Shown piece by piece: positions 34,026 through 46,010 of a stretch of DNA of 64,000 bases. The stretch lies in assembly GCA_024734495.1 (NCBI GenBank), contig JALMQS010000264.1, forward strand, positions 310,001-374,000. The letters are read 5' to 3'. The position numbers and the translations under genes are program-made. Each line of letters starts with the position of its first letter. Positions within the stretch are counted from its first letter, which is position 1. Origin of the DNA: Forficula auricularia. Its lineage: Eukaryota; Arthropoda; Insecta; Dermaptera; Forficulidae. The notes beneath the pieces were generated by a model. It was not told the DNA's origin. It did not search any database and worked only from the letters and a program-made list of their open reading frames with translations.

Positions 34026-34873
34026 TGGGGCATTCTAAGCCAAATTGGAGGGTTTAAAAAATTTTAATTTTTGATTTCGTTCATTTTTTGACATTTTTTT
34101 AGTACCCATTAAAAAACTCTTCCTGGTAAATTTTGAAATTTTTTTGATCACCGGTTTAAAAGATATCGATTTTCGTTTTTTCGCTCATAACTTCTTCAAA
34201 AATAGTCCAAATTCAATTTTTTTTTTTTTTTTTTGAAATCTTTGTTTTTCTACATACTTTTTAGAAAAAATACAAAAAATTATTTAAAGTGTTTTTATAT
34301 GCAATTTTTGAGTTTGAAAATTTTAATCTTGTTTTTGAAACTGTACCTGTATTCTTTGATTTTTTGATAATTTTTTATTTTAAACTTGTATTCATTCTAG
34401 AAATTTGAAGACCGGATTGATACTGGTCCTATGATAATTACTATTTTTTTTCGATTTTTGATTTTGATTTTCCTTCAATAAACGAAAAACTAATTATTTA
34501 TTTTAATCACCTGTTAACGATAAAAATCAATTCAAAATAACTAAAAAAAAGAACTCGATACCAAAAAGTGGTTTTAATAGTAAATAATTTTTTTCGAAAT
34601 TTTCATCGACGAGTAAAATACATTTTCAAAAACAAGATTAAAATTTTCAAACTCAAAAATCGCATATAAAAACACTATATCAATTTTTTGTATTTTTTCT
34701 AAAAAGTATTTCAAAAAAAATTGAACCATTTTTGAAGAAGTTATAAGCCAAAAAACGAGAATTTGATATCTTTTTAAAAAAATTTTAAAATTTACTATTT
34801 AGATTTTTTGGGATACTAATAAATCAAAAATTAAAACTTTTCAAACCGTCCAATTTGGCGTGGAATGGCCCAT
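34026..34873. mobile_element. 850-bp foldback element
   Basis: The ends TGGGGCATTCTAAGCCAAAT and (complement) TGGGCCATTCCACGCCAAAT are inverted. Arms mirror each other through long A/T-rich blocks (AAGATTAAAATTTTCAAACT). A family-A terminal fragment (33971-34009) abuts it. No coding. Confidence 0.65.
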
Positions 34874-34960
34874 TATACATAGAGAAAAATAATTTATTGA
34901 TTGTTTTTTTATTAAAATAAATAGAAATCTTTTAAAAAACGTTCTTGAAACGTTTAATAA

Positions 34961-35297
34961 ACCCAAACGTTTCGGGAGAATATCTTCTTTCATCATGAGA
35001 TCATCTGTGATTTGTGTGATTTATTTTGTTCATTATAGTGTAAAACCTAAACGTTTCGGGAGAATATCCTCTTTCATCATGAGATCATCTGTGATTTGCG
35101 TGATTTATTTTGTTCATTATAGTGTAAAACCCAAACGTTTCGGGAGAATATCTTCTTTCATCATGAGATCATCTGTGATTTGTGTGATTTATTTTGTTCA
35201 TTATAGTGTAAAACCCAAACGTTTCGGGAGAATATCTTCTTTCATCATGAGATCATCTGTGATTTGTGTGATTTATTTTGTTCATTATAGTGTAAAT
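34961..35297 (-). repeat. Four tandem 84-bp units with hammerhead-like cores
   Basis: Four nearly identical 84-bp units. Because 84 is a multiple of three, they create a spurious 101-codon repetitive open frame on the plus strand. On the minus strand each unit reads ATGATGA, a partly paired helix II (GAAGATATTCTC), then CCCGAAACGTTT, a hammerhead layout with C3 changed to A. Related blocks appear at 6381-6415 and 38574-38600. Confidence 0.7.
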
Positions 35298-36061
35298 TGA
35301 TAGTAAAAAAAATCAAGCGCTAATATTAATAATTAAGGCTCATTCGAAAAGGTCAAATATGAAATAAATCCCTCGAAATCTTCAAAATTGTTAAGCCACC
35401 TTTAAAAATTCAAATTTTGAGGCGTTTTTTTCTACATATATAAACAATTTCCATTTAGAAAATCAAGATTTTCAAAAAAAAAATGATTATTTTAAGTTTT
35501 TTGGACATTCAAGAAATTCTTATTCTTTTTTTAATTTAAACTTATGTATATTTAACCAAAAGATCCCTTTCCAAAATCTATAGATTTTTAGCTATATTTA
35601 ATATATGGTAGGTACATTGATATTAATAAAATGAAAGGTATTATTGTAGAACGTGTTCGATGTTCGCTTAGAATCCAACAAGTTGAATTCCATCAGGCGT
35701 GAAGCAATGGACAGACAAACAGACGTTTTTTTTTATTCTATTGCCGGTTCAATCCATTGGTTGGTTGCACATCAAAACAGGGAAAGAAACTTTCTTTACA
35801 ATCTTTTCATCTATTTAGATTTTTCACAGTCTTTCTATTTATAGATTGAGAGGATTTTTTAACAAGCTACTTCTGAACGCCGACAGGTATAAAAATGAGC
35901 CAAAAATGGCCATTTTGGTACCTCACAACACCATCATTTTAAAATAAATTCTAGTGAATAAAATTTAGCCTAATTCTGTTTAATGAGATCATTATATAGG
36001 TACCTCTAAAAATATGTTTTATTTTTGATCTCAAAAATTTCGAATATACTGCGATCTATAC
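35298..36061. other. AT-rich spacer
   Basis: No element ends or coding character recognised. Confidence 0.4.
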
Positions 36062-36069
36062 ATATATAT

Positions 36070-36306
36070 CAGTGGCGGGCGATGACTTTTCAACCAAGGG
36101 AAGCTCTTCAAAAAATAACCCTACATTTTTTTTTAATTTAATTTTATTCGCCGCTCCTTTTTGAAAATTTCATCGAATACGGACGACATAGAATTTTTCG
36201 TTATTTTTCATATTTAACATTATATTTTTTTGACACGGTATGAAAATACTCTAAATGTTTTGAAATTTTAGGGATGCGCCGCATCCACAGCATCCGCATG
36301 CCACTG
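36070..36306. mobile_element. hAT-like MITE, CAGTGGCGG family
   Basis: Ends CAGTGGCGGGCGATGAC and (complement) CAGTGGCATGCGGATGC, flanked by the 8-mer ATATATAT on both sides (low complexity, so weak support). Length is 237 bp. Confidence 0.7.
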
Positions 36307-36485
36307 ATATATATATCGAAGCTCGGCTGGTGGTCCTGGCGGCATCGTTACTGGCCATAAACTTTATTCCCATTAAAAAATCACACTCCAGAGAGATATC
36401 TATTGAGCCCATAACGTAAAATAAAAACAAATAATTTCAAACTCCTTATTAAAAAAAAACAAACTAAAATATTTATATTATATAA

Positions 36486-37294
36486 CAGTTGCGGTCCATA
36501 GATGCTGTGGATGCGGCGCATCCCTAAAATTTCAAACATTTAGAGTATTTTCATAAATTTAGAAGGGTCTTTAAATTTTCAAATCATTATCCGTTATTCA
36601 AATATTTCTATAAAAAATATTTTTTGTTTTAAAAATTATATTGGTTCTCCAAATGAAATAAATTGTCGCATAGTTTCATGGGCCAATTAAAATGAATGAT
36701 TTTTCCGAAAAAGGTGCTGATAGAAGGTTTGAACTCCCTGCCTGGTATATCTTCCAGTTCAACCATGTCAAAGACAAGTTCGGGCAAGTTTTAGTCGAAT
36801 AAAAATTGTTCTCGCTGAGAAAATATTAAAAATAGTAATAAAAAAAAAAAAAAAAAATGGAATAAATAAAGATGATTCGAGAATCTCTGAACTAATCCAT
36901 TTCTATGAAGTCTCAATATATAAAATCGGAAGTAACTTAGAGTCCTATAGACAAGTCATAGCTTGCTTATAGCAATAATATTAGGAGAAATTTAAGATTT
37001 TCTTATCGGACAGGTTGATTCATTGTGGAAGATGGTCGATTTCCACTGTGGAGTTTAAGTCAAGAATTAATTTTTGACTCCTACCCTCACTCACACAAAG
37101 CAGTATCCGTTTGGGGCGAAGGTCTATAAAATATATTTTTAAAAAATCTAATGTTAAATTTAAAAAATTATGAAAATGATGCCATATTCGATGAAATTTG
37201 CAAAAAACGTTAAGATTAAAATAAAATTTCAAAAAAAATGAAGGGTACTTTTTTGGATAGGATCCTCTGGTTGAAAAGTCACCAACCGCCACTG
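36486..37294. mobile_element. Longer hAT-like element, CAGTGGCGG family
   Basis: Inverted relative to the 237-bp copy: CAGTTGCGGTCCATAGATGC start, (complement) CAGTGGCGGTTGGTGAC end. Flanks TTATATAA and ATATATAA agree at 7 of 8. It carries GATGCGGCGCATCC near the start. The 90-codon minus frame at 37020-37292 shows no transposase motif. Confidence 0.7.
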
Positions 37295-37455
37295 ATATAT
37301 AAGTATATAAAATAAATATAAAATTTATTTTTTGTTATTCAGCTCCATAATAAATTTAGATAATTATATCAATTTTTCAGAGGAAACGGAATAATAATAA
37401 GTGTTATATTAAATCATCAATTGCGACGTTTTGTTAAAAAAAAAATATCAAAAGT

Positions 37456-37550
37456 CTGAGGAAGCTGAAATAAGCAATCCGTGGCGTAGTAGATAAGGTC
37501 TTAGCTTTAGAATGTGTGGTCCTCAGTATGATTCTGAGACATGTATTTGA
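37456..37550 (+). ncRNA. tRNA-derived SINE head beside a hammerhead 5' relic
   Basis: Box A-like TGGCGTAGTAGATAAGG starts at 37482. A perfect T arm (CTCAG-TATGATT-CTGAG, 37522-37538) sits 43 nt on. The anticodon arm does not fold, so this is SINE-like rather than a tRNA. Just upstream CTGAGGA (37456-37462) plus GCT/AGC looks like the 5' half of a family B hammerhead without box II. Confidence 0.55.
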
Positions 37551-37620
37551 ATTTTTTTACCGAAATTCCGAGGATTTTACAAACATTTCTAGGCTATTAA
37601 ATATATATATATGTGTTGCA

Positions 37621-38010
37621 GTAAAAACCCGTTTTTTAGTAAGAACGGGTTCTTACTAACTAGTTTCAACTAAAACGCGTTTCACTGAATACATTTGTGG
37701 ACACTAGCATTTACTGATGTTGGTTGAGTTTGGCTCAAAGGTCTAGAATCTTCATTTTTGACATTCAGCCTCATTCTGGATGTTTATTTTCAACATTTTA
37801 CATCCTCACTAGAAGCAAAGTTGTAGAGGATTTAATTTTTGACATTTTAGTTTAAAATTTTTTGAAAATAAACACCCAAAATGAGTCGGAAGGACAAAAA
37901 TGAAGATTCTAGATATTTGAACCAAACTCAACCAAAACATCAGTAAATTCTAGTTGGCACAAAGGTATTCAGCGAAACGCGTTTTAACTAGTAAGAACCC
38001 GGGTTTTTAC
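37621..38010. mobile_element. 390-bp foldback element
   Basis: Ends GTAAAAACCC and GGGTTTTTAC. Arms mirror through ACTAGTTNNAACTAAAACGCG and AAGATTCTAGA blocks. Half of this unit recurs at 31170-31290. Confidence 0.65.
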
Positions 38011-38797
38011 AATATATATATATATATTATATATATTCCAGACTCATATAAATTTTTACAATTTTTTAAAGAAACTTTATTCATTTGCAGCTCAAAATAT
38101 TGAGAATCGCTTCAGTGAATATTAATTACAGTAATGCTATCTCGTATAGCTGCCATTTCAAATACTTATAAGTCGTAGTTTCTTTTTTGTCTTTTTTTCT
38201 TATAAAAACTTCGTTTCTCCTTAATTTAATTTAAATTTAAGTGTGAAAATCCACCCACTATTTCACTCAACTAATGGGTAATGATGATTATTTTTTGTCT
38301 TTTCTCTATTGTATTTTAAGTAGTAATTCATAATGGTGAAAAAACAATTTAACTAACTGAACACTAATGATTAATAACCATCTAAAATTGAATAAAAACA
38401 AAAAATAAAAATAAATTATATTTTTTTAGGTTAAATTTTTTTTACCAATTCATTTATGGCAAACTTTTGACAGAGCTGCCTAAAATGTTACCTACCTTGT
38501 AGGGGTATTAGTCCTAGCATATATTGTATAATAGCTAGCTTAAATAGGGAGGAGTTTAAAAATATTAATATTACATCACACAAATCACAAATGATCTCAT
38601 GCTATAATACCTCAACTATAATAGTACCATCCCACTCTATATAGAAGGATTAGAAGGATATGCGGAGGCTCTTATTATTAAAAAAAAACATATTTGTTTT
38701 ATTAATAAATGAAATGAAATAAAAATGAAAAAAAAAGAAAACTTAAAAAAAAAACTCCTTTATTCCAAAATTATCTAATAAGTACAGTAGAGTCTCG

Positions 38798-39054
38798 ATT
38801 TGGTGAGGCCAACATCAACTAGAGAATGTGACGTCATCTGTAGGTAGGAACACCATAGGAATTATTATACATTGAGATAAATTTACCGTAGTTTAGATTA
38901 TTTATTTTGGATTCCAATAATCGCAAATTAATATTAAATTAATATAACCAAACTATTTATGCGAGACCGTGACGTCATCTGTCGGAGATGTTAGCCTCAC
39001 TTCACTCTGTGTGGAGAGTAGCAGAGGGCGTCTCTATTTATTTCATGGTCTAAG
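38798..39054 (+). mobile_element. Second copy (5'-truncated) of the CRE-bearing element
   Basis: Same sequence as the complement of 48921-49239, ending CATGGTCTAAG. The 5' terminal repeat is missing. It keeps both TGACGTCA octamers (38829-38836, 38970-38977). Confidence 0.75.
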
Positions 39055-40640
39055 GTTATAACAAACAACATTCTAGTTGTACTTTTGATTCGATTTGCTT
39101 TTTTGTAGTAATATCTTATTAGTTAACAAGTAATCGTGCATTTCGCTACAATTAAAATCATAGTTTTCTAGGCATTGAAGAATACTTTCATCGGTATCCA
39201 TTTGAACTCTATTTCTCTCGTCCGACCATTGAATTTCCATGTCTAATCAATTAGGTAATATAAATCAAAATAGGCTAAACCGGGACATTTGGATGTCCCA
39301 AAAAGTTTATTCGGGACACCTTGAGTTAAGACTCAAAATCGGGACAATCCCGATTAATCGGGACGCCTGGCAACCCTACCATACCCTGTAAAATGGATAA
39401 ATTAAATATGCTGTACTCTATAAATAATCATTAAGATGATATAGTGTCTTGTTCAATTTCTTCAATTAAGGATAATTGTTTGTAATATTCTTCAAGTGTA
39501 TGATATATAAACAAGCGTCGCGTCGTGAAAAGGTATCTCACACTTAGTATAATTGGATATTTTGTTATCTAATCTGCAAGGACTTTGTCATTCTTTATGG
39601 CTTAACAGCAAATTGGAAATTGAATGGTTGAATAGTAAAAGAAACTGATTGTGGGCTGCGTAAGAGCGGCAGACAGAGGGGACCAGCCCCCAGGGGATAG
39701 AGAGAAGGATGATGGCCGGTTGAAAGCGGAATTACAAGCCAGATGGACAGACAGACAGAATGGCACCACGAACTGACAATAAGGCCAGCATTACGACCAC
39801 CCTACTCTCAAGAAACTCATAATAATTCTTCTTCAAATGCCATCGAGCGTTGGCTATTACTATGAAACATTTTCTTCATAGTAATATTCCTGGGGAAATT
39901 GTTCTTACAGTCTAAGAGCTACTGACCATTTTGGATGCTGATTTCAAAACCCAAATAACATATCCCACACCACGAAAGTCAAATTATTTCTCGCCAAATC
40001 GAGTCGTTTCCCCTGAAGATGTCAAAAAATACCGTATGATTTCATATAACTCCTAAACTGTTTACTCTACTGCAAATTCAATTAGAAGCAAAATTGTAGA
40101 GGATGTAATATTTGACATTTTAATTAAAAAAATTTGAAAATAACCACCCAAAAAATGGGGGGGGGGGGGTCAAAAATAAAAACTCTAGCCATTTTGACCA
40201 AATGCAACGAAATTTTGTATGCACAAATCAGTGGGCCTCCAAAAGGCTAGAAAGGCAAAAACTAACAACCTAAAATAAGGAGGAGAGTCAAAAAATGAAA
40301 ATCTAGGCCCTCATACGAAACTTAACTTAGTTTTTCCATTTCTAGCTTTCTGAGTTTGATCGAAAGGGCTAGAATTTTCATTTTTGACCCTCCCCCCATT
40401 TTGAGTGGTTAATTTTTGCATATCTAGCTTTTTGGAGGCTCACTGTTTATGTATACAAAATTTGGTTGAGTTTGGTCGAAATGAATAGAATTTTCATTTT
40501 TGCCCCCCCCCTCCTATTTCGGGTACTAATTTAAAAAAAAAATTTAAAGAAAAATGTCAAAAATTATAATTTTGTTTGTATTTTGTCTGACCTGTAAAAT
40601 ATCCTTGTTATGAATTAGCAGGTTTCTACTATAAGACGAG
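39055..40640. other. Mixed spacer and dispersed repeats
   Basis: Spacer with a GC-richer patch at 39650-39800 but no gene. From 40060 to 40560 an unclassified repeat (AAATGAAAATTCTAG, CCACCCAAAATGG and AACTCAACCAAATTTTGTAT phrases) occurs in both orientations; related phrases are at 37740-37940 and 41560-41760. Confidence 0.45.
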
Positions 40641-40685
40641 GATATGTACCTGATGAAGCTTTTATTTTTGTGATTAATTTTATTA

Positions 40686-40886
40686 AGAGTTGAAATTTTA
40701 TTAAAATCACTCATAATTAATTATAATTATTTATTGAACACGAATAAATAATACAAATATACAACAATACTTGAGAACGATGGGAGATTAAATCGATCGA
40801 AACCTCGTAGTTTTATTGTATTATTTATTCGTGTGCAATAAATAATTATAATTAATTATGTGTGATTTAAATTTAATTTCAACTCT
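40686..40886. mobile_element. Palindromic element, family D
   Basis: Arms (AGAGTTGAAATT...AATAATACAA) mirror around 40785. The centre on the plus strand has ATCGATCGAAACCTCGTAG, a hammerhead 3' half without a recognisable box I. Sister copies are at 54350-54545 and, partially, 58275-58345 and 51080-51175. Confidence 0.55.
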
Positions 40887-41845
40887 TATATATTATATAT
40901 ATATATATAAAGAGAAGGTGATGTTTCATCTATCAACGCATAGCCTAAACCGCTTGACCACCTAGAAAGATGAAATTTGGAGTGTATATTCTTTCAATGA
41001 TTTATGGGTGTGCTAAGAAGGGATTTTTTGAAATTCGAATTTTGAGAAAGGGTCCTATAATGTGTTTTCAGAGTTTTTCAAGATCTCTTAAACCAGAAAA
41101 GATATCGATATTAGATTAGTTTAGAAAGGTGAAGCATTGAAATACAAAAAAACAAATTTTAGTATTTTGCTCTATTTGTCCCCGAAAAGGAGATATAGTC
41201 ATTTTGGGGCAAAAATTTAAAATTTTTAAAGTGCTCTATCTCCTCGAGTTTTTAAGTTTTAGCATTTAAATTTGGTACATCGGTTTATTCGAGGGGTGAA
41301 CCGCGCCCTAAAATTGTGTACACCTACTTTCACTTCCACTTTAATTTTCAAGTAGAAGACAATAGAAGACAATAGATTATCTAATGAATTCCAAAGTAAT
41401 TCCAAATAATTCCAAAGACGGTGTACACCTAATTCCAATCGCGGTTCACCCCTCGGGTTTATTAATGCTAAATCTCGGGAGTTTTTTATTTTTTTGAAAT
41501 TTGACCGCTTCACTGAAAAATGGCGGATTTATTGATTTTGTGGTCTAAATCAAAAAAGGCTTCCTATCTTTCTTGCCCTTGGACCAAATTTTGAATGCAT
41601 AATCTGTGGGCCACTAGAAGGCTAGAAATGCAAAAACTATCACCACCCAAAATGGAAGGGGATGGTCAAAAAAATGAAAATTCTTACCCTTGGACCAAAC
41701 TCAACCAAATTTTGTATATAATCTGTGGCCTTCTAGGGAGCTAGAAATTCAAAACTGGGTGCAGGGGTGGATTGTAAGGGGCCCGGGTGGAGGTGCGGGG
41801 GGGGGGGGAAACCAGGGGGCCGCCAAAGGCGGGCGTCTCAGCTAG
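40884..41845 (+). mobile_element. Non-autonomous Helitron (about 960 bp)
   Basis: The 5' region has the Helitron-type phrases ATATATAAAGAGAAGG and GATGAAATTTGGAGTGTAT. The 3' end has a hairpin GCCGCC-AAA-GGCGGGC, then CTAG at 41842-41845 before T. The 5' boundary overlaps the family D element end and is uncertain. No Rep/helicase frame. Confidence 0.6.
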
Positions 41846-42014
41846 TATGTATATGTATATGTGGATCAAGCAGAGGACAAACTCATTGATTTCTCTTCAA
41901 ATTTATCCGATTTTAAAGACCAAAATGTCAAATTCAATTCAGTTCATTTAAAATTTAAAAGGTTTGCGAATTTAAAGAAAAAAAAATTAAAAAGAAAAAC
42001 TTTTCTCTCTCTAG

Positions 42015-42110
42015 GAACTTGTTGAATGCAATAACAACGTCCGGATTGTCCCGTTAGATGGACGCGAATATAATGGAGGGAGCTCCGGCTGTATCAAACA
42101 TTCCTCGACG
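42015..42110 (+). CDS. Candidate internal exon, unknown gene
   Basis: A strong pyrimidine-rich acceptor (TTTTCTCTCTCTAG) precedes it and GTGAGG follows. The segment is exactly 96 bp and open only in the phase-0 frame (32 codons from Glu-Leu-Val-Glu-Cys to Ser-Thr); the other two frames stop early. Composition is GC-richer than the flanks. The peptide contains two Cys and a Gly-Gly-Ser-Ser-Gly run and was not recognised. The in-frame TAG of the acceptor closes the frame upstream. It could be a true exon of a host gene with long introns or a chance match; transcript data would decide. Confidence 0.35.
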
Positions 42111-42485
42111 GTGAGGCAGAAGAAAAGAGGGGGCGGAAGAACTGGAAGAGTTTCTGCGGGGGGACAAAATGAAGAAAAAGCGGGACGGGAGGGAGGTAGC
42201 GTGGGTGAAAGGCGGTTACCGGCATGAGGTCATTTGCCCTGGATTGCATGGACCGCAAAAAGAACCAAGTATGCGCCTGCCTAACTGCCTAACTAACTAC
42301 CACCCCTCCTAGCTCCGGGCTCACTCAACATCATGCGGGTTGGAACACCGCTCTCCAAAAGTGGGACACAATCTAGCTATTCGATTCTATTGAAAAAAAA
42401 ACAATAAAATAACAAGATCGGATTAAACAAAAAAGGTGGGCGATTTTTTATTACAATGTTGAAAAACATTCCAAATCAGGTTAGG

Positions 42486-43680
42486 GCAGGGGTTCCCAAA
42501 CTTTTCCGAGTCGCGGCGCATTTTTTCATTTAATCATTTTCCATAGCATCCTATATCCTAAGTCAGTGCTTCTCAACCTTTTGTAGAGGGAGGAACCCTA
42601 TAGCACCTATATTTATTTCTGAGGAACCCCATAGCACTAAATTATGAGATATTTAATTTTTCGTCAAAATATCAATATCATGCTACTTTTATGGTTTCCA
42701 AATATAACATACCGCTACCGATGACGGTGTTGCCACATTTTAAAAATTTGATAGATTTTGGGGAAATTGGGTGCAAAAAAACCTGCATTTCAAATTACAA
42801 TAACTAACAATTTTATTTTCATGAATAATATTATTATTAAATTTTTTTTGTAATGTCATTGGGATACCTATATGCCCCTTTCGGATCGGACAGGTTTTTT
42901 TTACATATTCAATGTATACTCCAAAGTTATACATAATATTCTTATCTATTTGAGAAGAAATATTATTTCAAACGTCATTAATAACAAAATAATAATAAAA
43001 CAATTTAAATGATTTTTTCATTTTGTTACTAATGTAACGTAATCGTTGTATTATAAGAAAGTTAAGTGACTTTGGAGCAACAAAAATGGTATCACTGAGA
43101 CAATAATAGTGATGTTCACCGCATTCTCAAGTATCAATGGTTTTATTTGACTATAAGGTAATAATTAGACTCTAAATTTAGTATTTTTTCTTTCATGACA
43201 AATTTTTTGAAGGTTGATATTACTAAATACTATTTTTGTTGTTCTATTTTTTCTTTTATTGAGATCTAGGCGCAAGGAACCCCAAACCCTGGGGTTCCGC
43301 GGAACCCAGATTGAGAAACACTGCTCTAAATAAAAGTACATATTATATCTCAACGCTTTATATCAAAACAAATACAGTATTTCTTCTCTCTAAATACCCT
43401 TGTATTAGAATAGATAAATTTATATTGGGAATTAATAGTTTATTTTTTCTATGAAAATCACAAATTCAGACCACACTTTGTATATCTTTCAGATTTTTTC
43501 GAGGGTGTCAAAATTGAATTTTTCGCTTTATATCAAAACAAATACCGAATTTGCTCTCTCTAAACTCTTAAATTAGAATCGATGAAAATATCTTGATAAT
43601 TGATCATTTATTTTTCTATAAAAAACATACATTAAGACCACAGGGGGGGACACGTCATAGAAAAAAGTTTGAGAAAAAAT
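42486..43680. mobile_element. Possible outer hAT element around the nested copy
   Basis: CAGGGGTTCCCAAACTTTT at 42487-42505 is a hAT-type end. A degraded inverted partner (AAAAAAGTTTGAGAA) lies near 43660. If paired, the element at 42564-43323 inserted into it. Confidence 0.3.
42564..43323. mobile_element. hAT (Buster-like target) element, 760 bp
   Basis: Ends CAGTGCTTCTCAACCTTTT and (complement) CAGTGTTTCTCAATCT. Flanks TCCTAAGT and CTCTAAAT agree at 5 of 8 and share the central TA (nnnTAnnn) preferred by Buster-type hATs. The GGAACCC/GGGTTCC blocks near both ends are typical. No transposase. Confidence 0.7.
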
Positions 43681-45725
43681 AAATGAAAATTATTTTTCTC
43701 CATATTTCTGACATTCCTAAAAACTGATAATTAAAAGCAAAAAATTTAAATTTTTGAAAGAATTCAACAATACTCTAGCTGCCCTGCGCACTGCGCTCCC
43801 CCACGAGGCTCATTAGAACCTCGATTTTCTAATTAATGAGTGAGTCTTTTTATAATATATATTTTGAAAGAATAAAATAATCTGCGATTCCGAATTTCTT
43901 TTAATTCTTTTTTATCGAAATTCAAGAGAATTTTTCCTAGCTCAATCTTATCGAGTGTATGGGCTTTTATATTTAATATTTTTCGCTTTAGTCAGTGATC
44001 AGAAACTCATGAGGCAACATCTACTAGAAAATCAAAGGTAAAAAAAATGTTAATATCAATACTTTCTAGTATTATTATTATACAAATGCATGTATGTATT
44101 ACTTTCTTTTTAACGTTGAAATTGAAATATATTTTAACATTTTGATTCCTCTTACTTTAACTAATAGAAATTAATATATTATTGTTTTAATTTAATTTAT
44201 GCTCATAGAATTGTTCTAATACGTTGTATACAGTGTGTCCCGAGAGGATTAATTCATTTTCTTGAGATTCACTTATTTAATTTTTACTTTCACATTTATT
44301 TTCTATATCATGTATTGATATAAGATATAATGTGAAGTATTGCGATCGACTGCCGGGGTCCTGAATCTTTAAGAGCTTGTATCTTAGAAATGAAACACAT
44401 TTTGGAGCCTTTTTCCATCCACCCTTAGGGTTCGAATTTCAGAATGATTATCCATTTCATTTTAAGAATGCACTATCAAAATTTAAGCCCTTGAAGTCCA
44501 GCTATTTGGTCTGTACATTGTCTGTCAGCCTGTCACAGAACTATACCTATATATAAGGTATAGGTATGTTTATTTGAATTAAGCAGAGGACAACCTAATT
44601 GATTTCTTTTCACAGTGGTACCTATGTCAAATTTTAGCTTTTTACCTAAAACAAAAAAATTCAATTGTTTTCTGATTTTCTATATTTTTCAATGGTAAAT
44701 TTTGAAGCTAGAATATCCAAAATCTAATCAATTTTTTCTTTTGGTAATATAAACATTTTGTCACTAGAGGGAATTTTCTACGATTTCTCGATTTTATTTT
44801 ATCGTCAGTATCTGAATTATGACCCAAATTGTGACAGAAAATTAAGTGAAAGTAAAAAACCTATCTTCGGTGCGTATCTACCATCCACAAAGCTTTAACC
44901 GTTTTTAAGATCTTTCGAAAAAAAAACTAATGAAAAAGACCTTGTTTTTCTTTCATTATTACAATATACTTTTATTTCTATATTGCAAATGGCAAAGTAA
45001 TAAATAAATTGGAATAATATATTAGTAGTAATTTTTTTATTTTTCAATTAATTTTAAACTATTTGAGTAATATTAATTAATTCCTTATATTAATTATCTA
45101 TTGTTTGTTCACTATTCTAAAATATATATTAATCTATTTCGAAAAAATAAGGGGGAAAAAACGTTTTTCTGTGAAAAGAATCAAATGAATTTTAAATAAA
45201 TGGCTGTAATTTTTTGTCTTTTAAACATGAATAATTATTTAAATGTATATTTTTTTTGCTTTCTATTTTTGATAATACATTGACCAAATGTACTGATAAT
45301 ACGTACGCGTAATAAGAATGTAGATAGATAATAAATAAACACATAATTATATATCTTGAATTCCTATATAACTCGGTCGATATCTATACTAGGTTAATGT
45401 CACAAATGATTAAGTATTGTAGAAGTATATGAAAAAAAATTACATTTTTACTTAAGTATTTCTTTATAAGATTTCTTGTAGTTTATATATTTTATTTTTT
45501 ATTTTACTATATATACGAGTATGGGTATGAAAAAGTATTGTACTCGTGAATAAAAAAATTGGTTTAGTTTTTTTCAAATAATCTCAAAAACTATATTAAA
45601 TAAAAATGTGGCCATTCACATGATTTTACCATACACCTGTCCCCTCTCTTATATTTAATATTTAATAAAATAATTTATAATCACTTATGAAATAATATAT
45701 TTTAAATATGGACTTTTCTAACGGA
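43332..45725. other. AT-rich stretch
   Basis: Includes a short CAGTGTGTCCCGAGAGG phrase at 44231 (a transposon end-like motif) and a family-A terminal fragment at 44577-44610. No gene recognised. Confidence 0.4.
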
Positions 45726-45729
45726 AATA

Positions 45730-46010
45730 GCTTTAAGAATAATGTTGCATCATTCGTATCCATAGTAAATTAGTAACAGGAATAGTAGGAATTGGATAAA
45801 ATTAAAAACTGAGTTTTTTATTAAATGGGCTAGTAGTTTCGTCAATTTATTTTTACTTCCTCAGTGGCCCATTTTATCACTCTTTAAAATGTGGCACTGA
45901 GGAAGTAAAAATAAATTGACGAATCGTCTGGCTCATTTAATAAAAAAACTCTGTGTTTTTAATTTTATCCAATTCCCTACTATTCCTGTTACTAACGTAT
46001 TTGTTTGTGA
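45730..46010. mobile_element. Inverted-pair hammerhead element, family B
   Basis: Minus motif: CTGAGGA (45858-45864) and GAAA (45837-45840), with helix I GGGCCA/TAGCCC. Plus motif: CTGAGGA (45897-45903) with box II mutated to GAAT (45921-45924). The outer ends TTCGTATCCATAGTAAAT and TATTCCTGTTAC recur at 26998 and 1090. Confidence 0.6.

Noticed and set aside
34995..35300. 101-codon open frame with four identical 28-residue repeats
   Set aside because: It is a by-product of an 84-bp tandem DNA repeat whose length is a multiple of three; no protein features.
40655..40690. CTGATGAAGC motif as another hammerhead
   Set aside because: No GAAA box or helix II follows within a reasonable distance.
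42010..42400. Whole GC-rich block as a single gene
   Set aside because: Only the 96-bp segment with splice signals is open; the rest has stops in all frames.
44231..44260. Possible Tc1/mariner end (CAGTGTGTCCCGAG)
   Set aside because: No partner end or TA-flanked counterpart found.
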